From positions 1-58,996 of the forward strand of contig JAEUWD010000062.1 in the NCBI GenBank assembly GCA_016786485.1: 58,996 nt of DNA. The letters run 5' to 3'. Position numbers and translations under genes: made by a program. Source of the stretch: Bacteriovoracaceae bacterium. GTDB taxonomy: Bacteria; Bdellovibrionota; Bacteriovoracia; Bacteriovoracales; Bacteriovoracaceae. Shown here in pieces: positions 1-8,756 of the stretch (position 1 is the stretch's first letter; every line of letters starts with the position of its first letter). The notes under the pieces are model-generated. The model was not told where the DNA came from. It searched no databases and saw only the letters and a program-made list of their open reading frames with translations.

Positions 1-301
1 AGGCCGTCGGCTTTTTATTCGACTTATCCAGGTAAGCAAAGAATTCATCTGAATTATAGATTTTATGGGTATAAATTTTTTCGACTAAAAAAAACGTCAT
101 TAAACCAATTTCTGGGTCATGGTTTAGGAGATTGGTCCAAATATGAAGGGCATAATTATCAGCCGCTTGAACTCGTTTATCTAAATCAAAGAGCGAAGTC
201 AGGTGAGTTGAGGTTGGGTGATAACGGTAAACATCCTCGGCCTTAAGCACTAAATTGAAGCCGAAGCTTAAAAGAACCAGAATTAAGGTACATTTTTTCA
301 T
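1..301 (-). CDS. Secreted protein of unknown function, 3' end cut by window edge
   Basis: An open frame reads leftward from an ATG at 299-301 to the window edge without a stop, giving about 100 residues. The N-terminus (MKKCTLILVLLSFGFNLVLKA) is a clear signal peptide, so the product is exported. The mature part is mostly polar with aromatic residues and shows no motif I recognise. A Cys lies at residue 4, ahead of the hydrophobic core, so this is not a lipobox. The gene is divergent from rpsU with about 156 bases between them. Function unknown; the reading frame itself is well supported by the signal peptide. Confidence 0.7.
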   Translation of the reverse strand, partial: MKKCTLILVLLSFGFNLVLKAEDVYRYHPTSTHLTSLFDLDKRVQAADNYALHIWTNLLNHDPEIGLMTFFLVEKIYTHKIYNSDEFFAYLDKSNKKPTA

Positions 302-370
302 GCATTAACCTCACTTAACCTATCGGAACTATGGAAACCAATATTAAACAAATTTAATACGTACGATTGC

Positions 371-400
371 TTGACTTTTTAACTCAGGCTGTTAGATTAT
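371..400 (+). promoter_or_regulatory. Putative sigma-70 promoter of rpsU
   Basis: A TTGACT box at 371-376 (5 of 6 matches to consensus) is followed 18 bases later by GATTAT at 395-400 (4 of 6). The pair sits about 58 bases upstream of the rpsU start, in the only gap between two divergent genes. This is a pattern match only. Confidence 0.45.
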
Positions 401-457
401 CACCTTGATTTTACTCATATTTAAACGGGAATGTTTAGTGAAGGGGGGTGAATACCC

Positions 458-679
458 ATGTCCCAACAAATTACAGTTATTATCGACGAAAGATTTGGAG
501 TCGATAAAAGTCTAAGAAAGTTCAAAAGAATGTGCGATTCTTACGGGATCGTAAAAGAATACAGAAAGCGTTCAGAGTATAAAAAACCATCTGTTCGTAT
601 GAAAGAAAAGATCGAAGCTTCAGTTAAGCGTCGTGAAAAAACGGTGTTTAAATCAAGTCGTTTTTCTAAAAAAATCTAG
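458..679 (+). CDS. rpsU: 30S ribosomal protein S21
   Basis: The 73-residue basic protein is S21, a small-subunit protein that binds near the 3' end of 16S rRNA and helps initiation. The family core is visible: a short beta-strand start, then VDKSLRKFKRMCDSYGIVKE (about residues 15-34) and the RKRSEYKKPSVRMKEK stretch, followed by a Lys/Arg-rich tail. Length matches the usual 65-75 residues. An AAGGGGGGTGA ribosome binding sequence lies about 9 bases before the ATG. It is monocistronic, with its own promoter and a strong terminator just after the stop, which isolates it from the convergent gene that ends at 715. Confidence 0.95.
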   Translation: MSQQITVIIDERFGVDKSLRKFKRMCDSYGIVKEYRKRSEYKKPSVRMKEKIEASVKRREKTVFKSSRFSKKI

Positions 680-691
680 TTTTTAAATAAG

Positions 692-716
692 AACCCCTCT
701 TCGGAGGGGTTTTTTT
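692..716 (+). terminator. Rho-independent terminator after rpsU with UUCG tetraloop
   Basis: The eight-base arms AACCCCTC (692-699) and GAGGGGTT (704-711) enclose a TTCG loop, and seven T residues follow from 710. In RNA this is a UUCG tetraloop hairpin with a U tract. It ends rpsU transcription. The opposite strand has only a weak T run, so it probably does not terminate the convergent gene. Confidence 0.92.
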
Positions 717-1518
717 ATTGCTTCAAAATAATTCTCAAAATACTGTTCCATCGACCATGCATTGTACTGACCATGATGGTGACTTTTCGTGGAGATTCCT
801 TAACTAAAGTTTTTAGCATCTTGAAATTGAATTCATTCCAAGAATGGTTGAACGTTTCAACATTTTGTAAAAGCAATTTTTGTGAATTGCTTGGATTTAA
901 AAACCAATCTTGAATCGGTTTTATATAAAACAAATAAACCGTGGTGAATGGTTCTTGGTATTTTTCATTCAAACTTGAAAACAACATAATGTGCGCAAAA
1001 TATTCAACCTGACCAAAATCTTTTTCCAGTTTCCAATGATCCATGATGGTTTGTTTTTCTTTTTTGGCCAAAATAATTTGAACTTGTTCAATATTGGCCA
1101 TGAGTTTTAAAAGGTGGTTTTTCGCTTCAAAACTGGCCTTATAAGATTGAAAACAGCCTGAAAAATAATCGAGTGGGCACTGTAATTTTCCTGAAAGCAT
1201 GGTGTGTTGTTCTTCAAACAAAGCAAGACTGCGGTAGATTTGAGACAATTTAGCGCTACATTTTTCTTCGATATAAGTTGGACATTCCGCGGCCAGTTCA
1301 TAAAGTTGTTCCTTGGTTTCACTCAGATTTTTAATGGCGTTCGCCAAATCGGCTTGTGCCCCTTCAAAACCTTTGATGGCCGAATAGAAATCAACAATAA
1401 TACTTTTTACCTGAGGTCGAACATAACGTTTGTACATTTGTTCGTTAACTTCCGCGTCTTCCATAAAAAAACTGAACGCTGATACCGAATAGAAAAAAAG
1501 TAGAAAGAGGTACTTCAT
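715..1518 (-). CDS. Secreted protein of unknown function, translationally coupled to ileS
   Basis: The 267-residue product starts with a short signal peptide (MKYLFLLFFYSVSAFS). The mature part is mostly helical. It has several Cys residues (in AAECP, EEKCS, LQCPL and SGCFQ), which suggests disulphide bonds in the periplasm. No family is recognised. Its ATG shares one base with the ileS stop (TAATG), so it is the second gene of an ileS transcript and is probably translated by re-initiation. This linkage need not mean a functional link, because no known IleRS partner is secreted. Confidence is high that this is a gene and low for function. Confidence 0.75.
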   Translation of the reverse strand: MKYLFLLFFYSVSAFSFFMEDAEVNEQMYKRYVRPQVKSIIVDFYSAIKGFEGAQADLANAIKNLSETKEQLYELAAECPTYIEEKCSAKLSQIYRSLALFEEQHTMLSGKLQCPLDYFSGCFQSYKASFEAKNHLLKLMANIEQVQIILAKKEKQTIMDHWKLEKDFGQVEYFAHIMLFSSLNEKYQEPFTTVYLFYIKPIQDWFLNPSNSQKLLLQNVETFNHSWNEFNFKMLKTLVKESPRKVTIMVSTMHGRWNSILRIILKQ

Positions 1519-4500
1519 TATTCCTTTTTCAAAGAAATCTTAATGATTTCTTCATCGATATCAAATTCTTTTGGGTCATCGAGTTTTATGGCACTGGTAA
1601 TCTTCGTCGAAAGTGTTTCGCTTGAGATATAAGATTTAAATTTCTCAATAACTTCACTCATTTTTGGCGAAGCTTGATAAGAAACATGAATTCGATCAGC
1701 GACGTTAAACTCTAAATCTTTACGCGTTTTCTGAATACGGTTAACCACTTCACGTGCTAAACCTTCGTCGATGAGATTTTGATCAAGCGTGCAATTCAAA
1801 TCAATGGTAATCAGACTATTTGAAAGTGCTTCAGAACCAGCTTTCGCTTCACGAAAGACTAGTAAATCATCTTTGGTAAAACTTTCGTTATCAATTTTAA
1901 CGGCTTTACCTTTTTCTACCTCGGTTAACTGTTCAGGCTTCAAGGCTTCAATTTTCTGACGGAATTGTGCAAAGTTTTTACCTAATCTCTTTCCAAGAAC
2001 GGGAGAGTTTGGTTTGCAGTAAAGATTAATAAATTTGTCTTCTTCTTGCGAATACTCCAAATCTTTTACGTTAAGTTCGATTTTAATAAATTCTTCGAGC
2101 TTACTAATTTCATCTAAAAGCTTTTTGTCTTTATGGATGATAGTTAAAGTTGAAAGCGGAGTTTTTACTTTGATTTGTTTTTGATTTCGTTTCTGGCGAC
2201 CAAGTAGAACTATCTGTTGCATGCGTTCAACCGCAGCCTCGAGTTCTGGACTCTTCTTCTTATCTTGGGCCATTGGATAATCACACAAATGCACTGATTG
2301 CTCTTTTATTTCTCCAAACTTCGCGAGTTCGAGATAGAGATAATCAGAAAGAAACGGTGCAAACGGTGCCATCAATTGGCTTAGCGTTTTTAAAGCCGAG
2401 TAGAGAGTGCTGTAAGCTTCACACTTATCTTGCGAAAGATCGCTTTCCCAGAAACGACGGCGATTTAATCGAATATACCAATTGGTTAATTCTTCGATGA
2501 AGTTAAATAATTCTGGAACGACGTTGTAGAGATGATAAGCTTCCATCTCTTTTGAAACGTTGGAGATCAGTGTTTGTTGTCTTGAAATTAACCACTGGTC
2601 TAAAATATTTGTACCTTCACGGTAATGTTTATTCGGATTCCACTTATCGACTTCAGCATACGTTTGGAAAAACTTGAAAGAGTTGTACCAAGGAAGTAAT
2701 GCCTTACGTACCATTTCTTTCACGCCTTCATCATTAAAGCGCATTTCTTCGCCCTTAACGAGAGCGGAGTTGATGTAGAAAAGTCTAAGTGCATCGGCAC
2801 CGAAGTTTTCCATTAATTCATCTGGTGCTGTGTAGTTCTTTAGACGTTTCGACATTTTCTTGCCGTCTTTAGCGAGAACTAAACCGTTAACAATAACGTT
2901 TTTGAAAGCAGGTTTTTTATAAAGCGCTGTCGATAAAACGGTAAGGGTATAAAACCATCCACGTGTTTGATCTAAACCTTCTGCGATAAATTCCGCAGGG
3001 AAACCTTCGCCAAATAATTTTTGATTTTCAAATGGATAGTGGAGTTGCGCGTATGGCATTGAACCTGATTCAAACCAACAATCGAGAACATCAGTTATAC
3101 GACGGTATTTACCTTTTTCACCTTTTACTTCAAAAACTAATTCATCTACATTCTCACGGTGAATATCGGTCACTTTGGTGTGAGATAATTTTTCTAATTC
3201 TTCAACTGAACCTAAGCAAATAAATTTACCTGATTCTTCGTTTTGCCAAATCGGCAGTGGCGTTCCCCAAACACGATTTCTTGAAATCGCCCAATCACGT
3301 GCACTCTCTAACCATTTTCCGAAACGACCATCTTTAATATGATCAGGTACCCAATTCGTTTCCTGATTTGAGGCCAAGAGATCTTCTTTAATTTTTTCAA
3401 CCGCTAAATACCAAGACGGAATCGCTCGGTAGATGAGTGGAGTATCGGAACGATAGCAGAATGGATAACTGTGATTGATAGTTGCTTGTTCAAAGAGCTG
3501 ACCTTGATCTTTAAGCGCTTTAATAATATTTTTGTCCGCTTCTTTAACGTATTCACCTTTGAACGCCGGAACCTCATCAGTAAATTTCCCTGCGGTATCG
3601 ATTGGGCAAACAATCGTTTTGACACCGGCATTTTTCATAACTCGATTATCGTCTTCACCAAAAGCTGGCGCCAAGTGTACGACACCGGTACCGTCAGTGG
3701 TGGTAACATAATCATCATTAAAAATTTGGAAAGCACCTTCTGATTTTAAGTCTTTAAAAAAAGGAAAGAGTGGTTGATATTTTTTTCCTTTAAGTGCAGA
3801 ACCTTTCAGTTTCTGAACGACTTCCAGTTTGTGTTTTTTGCTATAAGCTTCAACACGCGCTTCAGCAATATAGAATTCCATATTCTTTTCTAGGTCTTTC
3901 ACTTTTACATAATCCACTTCAGCGTTCACACAAAGACCAAGATTCGATGGAAGGGTCCACGGAGTTGTCGTCCAAGCAGCCACGTACCCTGGTTCATCTT
4001 GTAGTTTAAATAAAACAGTAACAGCAGGATCTTGTGTGTCTTGATAGTTAAGATTAGCTTCGAAATTAGAAAGCGCCGTTCCTAGGGCCGTCGAAAAAGG
4101 AACAACTTTGTTACCTTGATAAATAAGTCCTTTGTCCCAACATTGTTTGAAAACCCACCAAACTGATTCCATGAAACTTAGGTCCATGGTCTTGTAGTCA
4201 TTTTCAAAATCAACCCAGCGACCTAAACGTGAAATGGTTTTTTCCCATTCTTGAGTATAGCGGCTAACAATTCCGCGACATTCTTCGTTGTATTTTCTAA
4301 CGCCTAGTTTGGCCACAGCATCATGGGCCGACATCCCTAGCTTTTTATCAATTTCGTGTTCAATCGGAAGACCATGGCAGTCCCAACCAAATCGACGGTC
4401 AACATAACGTCCTCTCATTGTAAAATAACGAGGGATAACATCTTTAAGAGTATTGGCAACTAAATGGCCGTGGTGAGGTAGACCTGTTGCAAAGGGCGGA

Positions 4501-4637
4501 CCATCATAAAAAATATAAGGCTTATTTTTTTCTGTCTTTTTGAGTGATTTTTGAAAAATATTTTCTTTTTTCCAAAAATCTAAGATCTTTTTTTCAGCTT
4601 CTACAAAGGAAAAGGATAAATTACTTTCTTCAGTCAT
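1518..4637 (-). CDS. ileS: Isoleucyl-tRNA synthetase, eukaryotic-like (type 2) form
   Basis: This cytoplasmic class I synthetase charges tRNA-Ile. The HIGH motif is HHGH at residues 55-58 and the KMSKR motif is at 594-598. The WDCHGLPIEHEIDKKLG block is diagnostic for IleRS. The length (1039 residues), the STALGTALSNFEA stretch in the editing region and the long C-terminal domain without a Cys4 zinc site resemble eukaryotic enzymes and bacterial IleRS2, rather than the roughly 930-residue IleRS1. Family members of this type are often mupirocin resistant, which is inferred here and not shown. A TGAGG sequence precedes the ATG. It leads a two-gene unit with the secreted protein downstream. Confidence 0.96.
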   Translation of the reverse strand: MTEESNLSFSFVEAEKKILDFWKKENIFQKSLKKTEKNKPYIFYDGPPFATGLPHHGHLVANTLKDVIPRYFTMRGRYVDRRFGWDCHGLPIEHEIDKKLGMSAHDAVAKLGVRKYNEECRGIVSRYTQEWEKTISRLGRWVDFENDYKTMDLSFMESVWWVFKQCWDKGLIYQGNKVVPFSTALGTALSNFEANLNYQDTQDPAVTVLFKLQDEPGYVAAWTTTPWTLPSNLGLCVNAEVDYVKVKDLEKNMEFYIAEARVEAYSKKHKLEVVQKLKGSALKGKKYQPLFPFFKDLKSEGAFQIFNDDYVTTTDGTGVVHLAPAFGEDDNRVMKNAGVKTIVCPIDTAGKFTDEVPAFKGEYVKEADKNIIKALKDQGQLFEQATINHSYPFCYRSDTPLIYRAIPSWYLAVEKIKEDLLASNQETNWVPDHIKDGRFGKWLESARDWAISRNRVWGTPLPIWQNEESGKFICLGSVEELEKLSHTKVTDIHRENVDELVFEVKGEKGKYRRITDVLDCWFESGSMPYAQLHYPFENQKLFGEGFPAEFIAEGLDQTRGWFYTLTVLSTALYKKPAFKNVIVNGLVLAKDGKKMSKRLKNYTAPDELMENFGADALRLFYINSALVKGEEMRFNDEGVKEMVRKALLPWYNSFKFFQTYAEVDKWNPNKHYREGTNILDQWLISRQQTLISNVSKEMEAYHLYNVVPELFNFIEELTNWYIRLNRRRFWESDLSQDKCEAYSTLYSALKTLSQLMAPFAPFLSDYLYLELAKFGEIKEQSVHLCDYPMAQDKKKSPELEAAVERMQQIVLLGRQKRNQKQIKVKTPLSTLTIIHKDKKLLDEISKLEEFIKIELNVKDLEYSQEEDKFINLYCKPNSPVLGKRLGKNFAQFRQKIEALKPEQLTEVEKGKAVKIDNESFTKDDLLVFREAKAGSEALSNSLITIDLNCTLDQNLIDEGLAREVVNRIQKTRKDLEFNVADRIHVSYQASPKMSEVIEKFKSYISSETLSTKITSAIKLDDPKEFDIDEEIIKISLKKE

Positions 4638-4737
4638 GGGGCCTCATCAAATGATAACAGAACAAATTAGTCGACTAGGTACATAATTTATCAAAAAAAA
4701 GGCCAAAAAAATAGCAGTTTTGAGCTAAAATAAGCTT

Positions 4738-6135
4738 ATGTCATCCATCTTACTCATACTAAGTCTTTTCCTCTCATTCGCCCCATCAGAGGAAGCTCCA
4801 GAAAACGGTGAAATCCGCTTCAAGGATTCGAGCAAAAGTTTAATTGATTTTGAAAAATCCGATCCAGATGATTTATTAAATATCGATAACTGGCTAAACG
4901 AACAAAAAATCTTCACCTCTAAAGCGGATCGTAGACGTTATTTCCAAGAAAGAAATATCCAAGAGCTGATGGGGAAGGTGATTCGTTGTGTTGGTGAGTG
5001 TCAATTGTACCGCGGTAAAAAATATGCGAAGGCACAATTTCTTTCTCAAATTTATGAAGGCGATTTATTGAAAACCAATAAAGGCGGATATGCCCTCGTT
5101 ATGCTCATCGATGGCTCGATGGTAAGAGTGGCCGAGCACACGTCACTCAGTTTCAATGAGGTCAATTTAAGCGAAGAAGATTTTTTCTTTTATATTCGTT
5201 TAAACGAAGGACATATTCATTGGCAGGTTCGTTTAGAGAACAAAATTAAGAGCGATTTCTTGGCCGACACCGATAGTCTTTTTCAACCCATTATGTTGCC
5301 TGAAGCCAATCGAGAGTATTACGAGTTGATGTTGTATTCATCTAAGTCGCAGGAAGAAAAAATGCTTTATTTCCTTGATAATACTGCTCAATACACGGCC
5401 CAGTTAAATAAACTAAATCAACTTATCGAAAGTAATAATCCGCTTCGCCAAACGCGAAAAAATACATCACTCTTTTTAGTCGCACCGAACTTCACGCTGA
5501 GTATGAAAAATCCGATTTTTGAAGCGATTTACGTGGTGGCCGGCAGCGGTTATATCCGCACCGATGCCTACAATGATCAGTTCGAAGGCGAGGTGAATCT
5601 TAATTCTAAATATCAACTTTCGTTACGTGGTTACGAAGTTTTTGAGTCAGCCGAAATTAGTGGGAAGCAGTGGCACATCGTGGATGAATTTGGAAAATCT
5701 TATCAATCCAATTTTGAATCCAAAGATTTAAATTTATTCTCACTACTCACCAAGCGAACACCTTCCACTTGGCTCAGTCGTGAATTAATGTTTAAAGATT
5801 TTCAAGCCCTTTACCAACCGCTTGAACGCAAAAAATTGGCGGAAGAACATGGCTATAGTTTATGGCTACAAAAAGATATTGAACGCCGAATACTTTTTTT
5901 AAATGAATACACGAGAAGAACTGAAACATCGAACTTGGTTTCACTTAAAAAACTGATGGCCGACAGCGTTCAGAAGGAGCTGGTACCACTCAAAGATTTA
6001 TCACTGAGTTATAATGCCGATGCACTTAGCAGTCACTTCCAATTTATTTCAGGGCGTAAGTTAAAACAACGTGAATACGTCAAATTCTATTCGGAAAAAG
6101 AGTATTATTACTGGATGCTTCACTATGCAAAATAA
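4738..6135 (+). CDS. Exported FecR-domain protein
   Basis: The 465-residue protein has a hydrophobic N-terminus (residues 1-15) that looks like a signal peptide. Residues of roughly 79-165 match the FecR fold: GKVIRCVGECQL, then YEGDLLKTNKGGYALVML, then DGSMVRVAEHTSLSF and a strand ending in LNEGHIHWQV. FecR domains occur in iron-signalling anti-sigma factors. In this type of bacterium they are also common in envelope proteins without a sigma-factor partner, and no sigma factor is nearby. The C-terminal 290 residues are unrecognised. The stop overlaps the maf start by 11 bases, so maf and the next gene are probably co-transcribed with it. Confidence 0.75.
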   Translation: MSSILLILSLFLSFAPSEEAPENGEIRFKDSSKSLIDFEKSDPDDLLNIDNWLNEQKIFTSKADRRRYFQERNIQELMGKVIRCVGECQLYRGKKYAKAQFLSQIYEGDLLKTNKGGYALVMLIDGSMVRVAEHTSLSFNEVNLSEEDFFFYIRLNEGHIHWQVRLENKIKSDFLADTDSLFQPIMLPEANREYYELMLYSSKSQEEKMLYFLDNTAQYTAQLNKLNQLIESNNPLRQTRKNTSLFLVAPNFTLSMKNPIFEAIYVVAGSGYIRTDAYNDQFEGEVNLNSKYQLSLRGYEVFESAEISGKQWHIVDEFGKSYQSNFESKDLNLFSLLTKRTPSTWLSRELMFKDFQALYQPLERKKLAEEHGYSLWLQKDIERRILFLNEYTRRTETSNLVSLKKLMADSVQKELVPLKDLSLSYNADALSSHFQFISGRKLKQREYVKFYSEKEYYYWMLHYAK

Positions 6136-6763
6136 ACCTTTTCATTTGATTCTTGGGAGTCAAAGTCCTCGTCGTAAAGAATTACTATCTCATTTAGGTG
6201 TGCCTTTTTATCAAATGGCTTCACAGGTGGATGAGCACTCGGATAAAAAAAACAAAGCGGCTTATGTGAAAGAAATTTCACGCTTAAAAATGAATGATCT
6301 ATGGGAGAAAGTTCCCAAGGCCTGGAACCCATTAATGGTGACTAGCGATACGGTGGTTGTTCTTGGAAATAAAGTTTTAGGTAAACCAGCAGATCAGGCC
6401 CATGCGAAAAAAATGCTTAAGGAACTTTCGGGTAAAAGTCATTATGTTTATACGGCTTTGTCTTATCAATGGTTCAATAAAAACAAAATTTGTAGCGTGA
6501 ATTTGGTGGATAAAGTGAAAGTGACTTTTTATCCAATTGATCAATGGCTCATTGATGAATATGTGGCTTCGGGTCAACCGATGGATAAAGCGGGTGCTTA
6601 CGGTCTTCAGGGCTATCCTCAAATGTTTTTAAAGAAAATCGAAGGTAATTATTCCAGTGTGGTTGGTTTCCCTCTCGGATTATTTTGTGATAGCTTAAAG
6701 GCACAATTTAAACTTAAAAAACATTCGCTTAAAGAATTGTTTATTCAGGATAGGTGGTTTTAA
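6125..6763 (+). CDS. maf: Maf family nucleoside triphosphate pyrophosphatase
   Basis: Maf proteins hydrolyse non-canonical or surplus NTPs, often dTTP/UTP, to the monophosphate in the cytoplasm. Seen here are the N-terminal LILGSQSPRRKELLSHLG block, the TSDTVVVLGNKVLGKP block holding the catalytic Asp, and DKAGAYGLQGYPQMFLKKIEG near the C-terminus. I place the start at the ATG at 6125, giving 212 residues and beginning MQNKPFHLILGSQSPRR, because the conserved domain begins almost at once. An upstream ATG at 6071 would add 18 residues that do not belong to the family. The start lies inside the preceding gene and implies coupling. Confidence 0.93.
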   Translation: MQNKPFHLILGSQSPRRKELLSHLGVPFYQMASQVDEHSDKKNKAAYVKEISRLKMNDLWEKVPKAWNPLMVTSDTVVVLGNKVLGKPADQAHAKKMLKELSGKSHYVYTALSYQWFNKNKICSVNLVDKVKVTFYPIDQWLIDEYVASGQPMDKAGAYGLQGYPQMFLKKIEGNYSSVVGFPLGLFCDSLKAQFKLKKHSLKELFIQDRWF

Positions 6764-7234
6764 ATGTGGATTTATTTTTTAACTCTTTTTGTCGTTCATG
6801 CTGAAGTGACGGCACCGAATGTGATCGAAGATAAAGATCAGATTTTAAAAAAGATTCGTGAAGCTGATACGTCAGATGTAGATGCTTTTGCTAAAATTGT
6901 TTATCAAGCTCGTATCAGTGGTGAAAGATTTGTTGAAACGAAAAAACAGCAATGCTCTGGCCAGTATAGTGTTTTGAATGTGACCCAAGAGGGTGTAAGT
7001 AACGAAGAAAGAAAAGACCTCTCCGCCGAGGAAAAAGAAGCTTGTTTTTTAGAATTAAAAGGATTTGAAATTCGAATCACGGAAGAAATCTTTAAACAAA
7101 GAGAGAAAATTTTAAAGAATTTACACCAGCAACAATTACAGCAATTGCAAACTACGAAAAACGCTATTATCGCTGGATTAGAAGAGAATTATCAAAAAGC
7201 CGCAAGAGATAAGGCTAAATCCCGTCGGAAATAA
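6764..7234 (+). CDS. Small exported coiled-coil protein, unknown function
   Basis: The 156-residue product begins immediately after the maf stop (TAA then ATG). Its short hydrophobic start MWIYFLTLFVVHAEV looks like a signal peptide with cleavage after HA. The rest is highly charged and helical. Two Cys residues sit about 34 apart (KKQQCSGQ and EEACFLE), and a Gln-rich heptad region (NLHQQQLQQLQTTKN) is followed by a very basic end. It could be a periplasmic coiled coil. No family is recognised. It is the last gene of the FecR-maf unit, and its 3' end overlaps a small gene on the other strand. Confidence 0.65.
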   Translation: MWIYFLTLFVVHAEVTAPNVIEDKDQILKKIREADTSDVDAFAKIVYQARISGERFVETKKQQCSGQYSVLNVTQEGVSNEERKDLSAEEKEACFLELKGFEIRITEEIFKQREKILKNLHQQQLQQLQTTKNAIIAGLEENYQKAARDKAKSRRK

Positions 7235-7430
7235 CACCTGTCTCAGTTTTTCTTTTGCTTGAAAGCAAATGTCTGAGTGGTCTCATGCTGTGCATTTTTA
7301 AATTTTTTGTTTTAGCTAAAGACTTAGTTGGTCTTACGCTTTCTGGTCTTTTGGTTGTGGTTAATGTCGATTCCTCAAAACCTTGAAGTTTTCTGTCATC
7401 GATCAAGTAACGTTGTCTGTAAGCTTTCAT
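7215..7430 (-). CDS. Possible small basic protein
   Basis: A 71-residue frame begins at an ATG at 7428-7430 preceded by a good ribosome binding sequence (CGAGGTG, 3-4 bases away). A longer frame to 7478 exists but lacks such a site. The product is rich in Lys, Arg, Thr and Ser (STLTTTKRPESVRPTKS, then MHSMRPLRHLLSSKRK) with pI clearly basic and no hydrophobic segment. It may bind nucleic acid or be disordered. No homologue is recognised. It overlaps the convergent gene by 20 bases. The strong Shine-Dalgarno site is the main reason to list it. Confidence 0.4.
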   Translation of the reverse strand: MKAYRQRYLIDDRKLQGFEESTLTTTKRPESVRPTKSLAKTKNLKMHSMRPLRHLLSSKRKTETGVISDGI

Positions 7431-7778
7431 AAACACCTCGTTGTTAAAGTTAATTACCATCAAAAACCCAGCTTCCACCGTCTTCTGATAGCAATACTTA
7501 ACGAGGTTTTCAGGTTAAGTTGAGGCGATCAGAAAAACAGAGAAGCCACTCATTGAATCAAGTTTCAATAGGACTCCTTTGTCGCAATAAACTTCATACT
7601 TATCGACGTCAAGTTAAGTTCCCTAAAGTCAGATAAGTACTCCCCTAATTTAGCACAAATTTTGATTTTTATCATTAAGGGATTGATTTTTCTTAACCAC
7701 AAGAAATAAAGTTGTTATTTATAGTGAGTTTCGTTATCATTTTAGACGTAAATTTAATTACTTAGAGTGTAAATCAAT
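7431..7778. other. 348-base intergenic region between divergent genes
   Basis: This is the longest gap in the window. It holds a promoter for the TRAP unit (7712-7740). On the minus strand, TTGACG (rc of 7607-7612) and TATTGC (rc of 7584-7589) at 17-base spacing could drive the small basic gene with a leader of about 150 bases. An eight-base inverted repeat, ACCTCGTT (7435-7442) and AACGAGGT (7500-7507), has 57 bases between its arms. I see no tRNA, terminator or recognisable riboswitch. Confidence 0.4.
7712..7740 (+). promoter_or_regulatory. Putative promoter of the TatT-TRAP operon
   Basis: TTGTTA (7712-7717, 4 of 6) and TATCAT (7735-7740, 5 of 6) are spaced by exactly 17 bases, 38 bases upstream of the lipoprotein ATG. 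This is a pattern match only. Confidence 0.5.
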
Positions 7779-8747
7779 ATGAAAAAATCATTAAATTTTT
7801 TGCTTATCATGGGTCTTTTTGCGGGTTGTGGGACAATAAAAAGTATTGGAAAGCAGACTTCTTCCGCTATTTTACTAGAAGGTTCTAAGGAAATAGAGCA
7901 AGAGGCCAATTGGGAGGTCTTTCGCTCGGCAGCTATCCCTAACATTAAAACGGTGGAAGGGCTCTTATACGCCGATCCTGATAATCTGAAATTATTGGGC
8001 CTCATGGTAAAAGGCTATGCAGGCGTGGGTTTTGGCATTCACGAGGTTGAGCATTCAGAAGAAAAATTTAAAGATAATGGTGAAAAGTATCACCAATTAC
8101 AGGCAATCGCTTCTTATACCAAGTCTATTGAGTACGGTCTGATCTATTTGGGTCTTAAAGGTATCGATAGTAAGTTTCTTTTTCAGAACATGCTCAATAG
8201 CGAGGCGCTCTTTAAAGAGATGGATTCCCGTTTAGGAACGGATGATGAAGTCACCGTTTTTTACTTGGCGCAATCGTGGGGTTCACTCATCAATTTACAA
8301 AGAACCGATGTTTCAATTCTGGCACAAATGCCATTAGTTAAAAACTTAATGGATTGGGTTTGTGATAAAAATCCCAAAATCGAAAATGGTGCCTGTTCAC
8401 TTTTCTATGGTCTGTACGAGTTGAGTCGCCCGCGTATGCTAGGTGGCGATCCGGCGAAAGGTAAAAAAATTCTGCAAGATTATATGAAAGCTTACCCATA
8501 TAACATGTTGGCGAAAGTGACTTTTTTAGAATTTGTTGTCATGAAAGAAGATGATAAAAAATTATACCGTGATCATAAAACCAATTTAGATAAAGATTTT
8601 GGTGAGTTTGCTCGTCAGCGAAACTTCGGAAAAAATCTGAACTCGCGTAGTGCCTTTGCTAAGCATCCAGAGCTTAATTTGCTGAATGCGATTGCAGAAA
8701 AGAAATTTCAAATTATCAGAAGATATGACAAAAGTTTTTATTACTAG
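7779..8747 (+). CDS. TRAP transporter-associated lipoprotein, TatT (T-component) family
   Basis: The 322-residue protein has a lipoprotein signal with lipobox LFAGC, the lipidated Cys being residue 17. The helical body contains AIPNIKTVEGLLYADPDNLKLLGLMVKGYAGVG-like helices, a FYLAQSWGSLINL segment and a YPYNMLAKVTFLEF segment, as in the TatT family of TPR-like proteins (prototype Treponema pallidum Tp0956). In that family TatT trimers contact the periplasmic TRAP binding protein and may hold the ligand. The gene is followed within a few bases by the dctP, dctQ and dctM genes, which strongly supports the assignment. The ligand is unknown. Confidence 0.8.
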   Translation: MKKSLNFLLIMGLFAGCGTIKSIGKQTSSAILLEGSKEIEQEANWEVFRSAAIPNIKTVEGLLYADPDNLKLLGLMVKGYAGVGFGIHEVEHSEEKFKDNGEKYHQLQAIASYTKSIEYGLIYLGLKGIDSKFLFQNMLNSEALFKEMDSRLGTDDEVTVFYLAQSWGSLINLQRTDVSILAQMPLVKNLMDWVCDKNPKIENGACSLFYGLYELSRPRMLGGDPAKGKKILQDYMKAYPYNMLAKVTFLEFVVMKEDDKKLYRDHKTNLDKDFGEFARQRNFGKNLNSRSAFAKHPELNLLNAIAEKKFQIIRRYDKSFYY

Positions 8748-8756
8748 GTGTTAATG

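Noticed and set aside
3471-3743. 90-codon plus-strand frame inside ileS
   Set aside because: Antisense of the conserved synthetase frame, without a ribosome site or recognisable product.
4638-4737. T-box or other leader riboswitch upstream of ileS
   Set aside because: The region is only about 100 bases shared by two divergent genes, with no T-box sequence and no terminator hairpin.
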